Shown: one piece after another, positions 11,812 to 12,190 of the stretch
Numbering within the stretch: position 1 is the stretch's first letter
Layout: every line of letters starts with the position of its first letter
Assembly (NCBI GenBank): GCA_000432855.1
Contig: HF990849.1
Coordinates: forward strand, 1-12,190
DNA from: Firmicutes bacterium CAG:822
Lineage (GTDB): Bacteria > Bacillota_I > Bacilli_A > RF39 > UBA660
Direction: 5' to 3'
DNA length: 12,190 nt
Made by a program: the position numbers and the translations under genes
Notes under the pieces: model-generated
What the model saw: only the letters and a program-made list of their open reading frames with translations
The model's database searches: none
Told to the model about the DNA's origin: nothing

Positions 11812-12190
11812 TGTCTAAATTATATAATACTCAAAAAGATATTACAAGCAATTTTGAAAGTTTTCTTTTAAATTCTATCCCTAATATTAGAAAAACCCAA
11901 CTTAATATTACTCCTTCCATTTTATTTGGTATTATTCAAGCCGAATCTATTGCCTCTTCTGATATCGCAAAAAACTTAAAAGATAATTTTTTAGATATTA
12001 AACTAGACTCTGTTATTAAAAGAATTAATCGTTTCTTTCGTAACAAATTATTTGACCCTTATACTTTTTATAAAAACGTTATTTCTTACTCTCTTTCTAC
12101 TTATAAAAAGAAACATCATGATAAAAGAGTTCATATTATTTTTGACCACATGTTTTCTCACGAAAATTATACTACTCTTATGTTTACTAT
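11811..12190 (+). CDS. DDE transposase, IS4-superfamily-like, N-terminal part
   Basis: Open frame without stop from ATG 11811 to the window edge: 126 full codons. The visible part has a helical N-terminal region (SDIAKNLKDN near 50-59, SVIKRINRFFRNKLFDPYTF near 67-86), as in the DNA-binding head of IS4-like transposases, followed by KRVHIIFDHMFSHENYTTL (105-123), in which D112 is the likely first aspartate of the DDE catalytic triad. The remaining catalytic residues lie beyond the window, so intactness cannot be judged. It is transcribed away from ffh, with its own promoter inside an inverted repeat. The exact IS family is not certain. Confidence 0.8.
   Translation, partial: MSKLYNTQKDITSNFESFLLNSIPNIRKTQLNITPSILFGIIQAESIASSDIAKNLKDNFLDIKLDSVIKRINRFFRNKLFDPYTFYKNVISYSLSTYKKKHHDKRVHIIFDHMFSHENYTTLMFT

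Larger units (their letters stand above)
11680..12190 (+). mobile_element. Left part of an insertion sequence (right end outside the window)
   Basis: A transposase gene preceded by two perfect inverted repeats in the otherwise gene-free 11636-11810 stretch. The outer boundary cannot be fixed from one end: it lies somewhere between the ffh promoter (11635) and 11752. The given start is the hairpin edge and is provisional. Confidence 0.45.

Noticed and set aside
1..12190. CRISPR arrays, tRNA, rRNA, T-box or metabolite riboswitches
   Set aside because: No regularly spaced repeats, cloverleaf ends or known riboswitch cores were seen; the only tandem repeat is the coding one at 8239-8274.

Overview
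The window is AT-rich, has compact Gram-positive-style genes with strong AGGAGG/GGAGGTGA ribosome binding sites, and carries many sigma-A promoters with extended -10 (TGn) elements and U-tract terminators. RNase J, a sufC-sufD-sufS operon, ffh, a DgkB/YegS-type lipid kinase and a CotD-like spore coat protein together point to a low-GC Bacillota, class Bacilli, probably an uncultured gut lineage of the Erysipelotrichales/RF39 sort. The lineage is inferred from gene content and composition only.

Layout. 56-1702 (-) encodes an RNase J paralogue whose catalytic residues are partly lost. 1825-2153 holds no conventional gene but has the full architecture of a type I toxin-antitoxin locus: a promoter, a 25-codon membrane peptide with a near-perfect SD, a 3' arm pairing with the 5' end and followed by a U-tract, and a convergent antisense RNA with its own promoter and terminator. 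2155-3069 (-) is a diacylglycerol/lipid kinase. 3116-3550 (-) is an unknown helical protein. 3622-6350 (-) is a three-gene Suf operon (C, D, S) without sufU or sufB. 6507-6872 (+) is a HIT hydrolase, convergent with an unknown 269-residue gene (6875-7684, -); the two share a bidirectional terminator that contains both stop codons. 7809-8081 (+) is a CotD-like spore coat gene. 8115-9038 (-) is a PD-(D/E)XK (Rpn-type) nuclease. 9201-10195 (-) is a RhuM-family gene broken by an in-frame stop and a -1 frameshift. 10282-11589 (-) is ffh. 11811-12190 (+) is the start of a DDE transposase that runs off the window.

The right half is the accessory part. The last 14 codons of ffh plus its downstream intergenic DNA occur twice (about 10207-10327 and 9067-9195), and the RhuM pseudogene lies exactly between the copies, so this gene was inserted behind ffh with duplication of the ffh end. 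The Rpn-type nuclease sits behind the second copy. An insertion sequence begins just upstream of the ffh promoter. The left half is housekeeping: RNA decay, lipid phosphorylation and Fe-S cluster assembly, interrupted by the putative toxin-antitoxin locus, whose antisense promoter starts directly at the end of the lipid kinase gene.

The strongest candidate for an undescribed system is the 1825-2153 locus. Family names rest on motifs read by eye; no database search was run.
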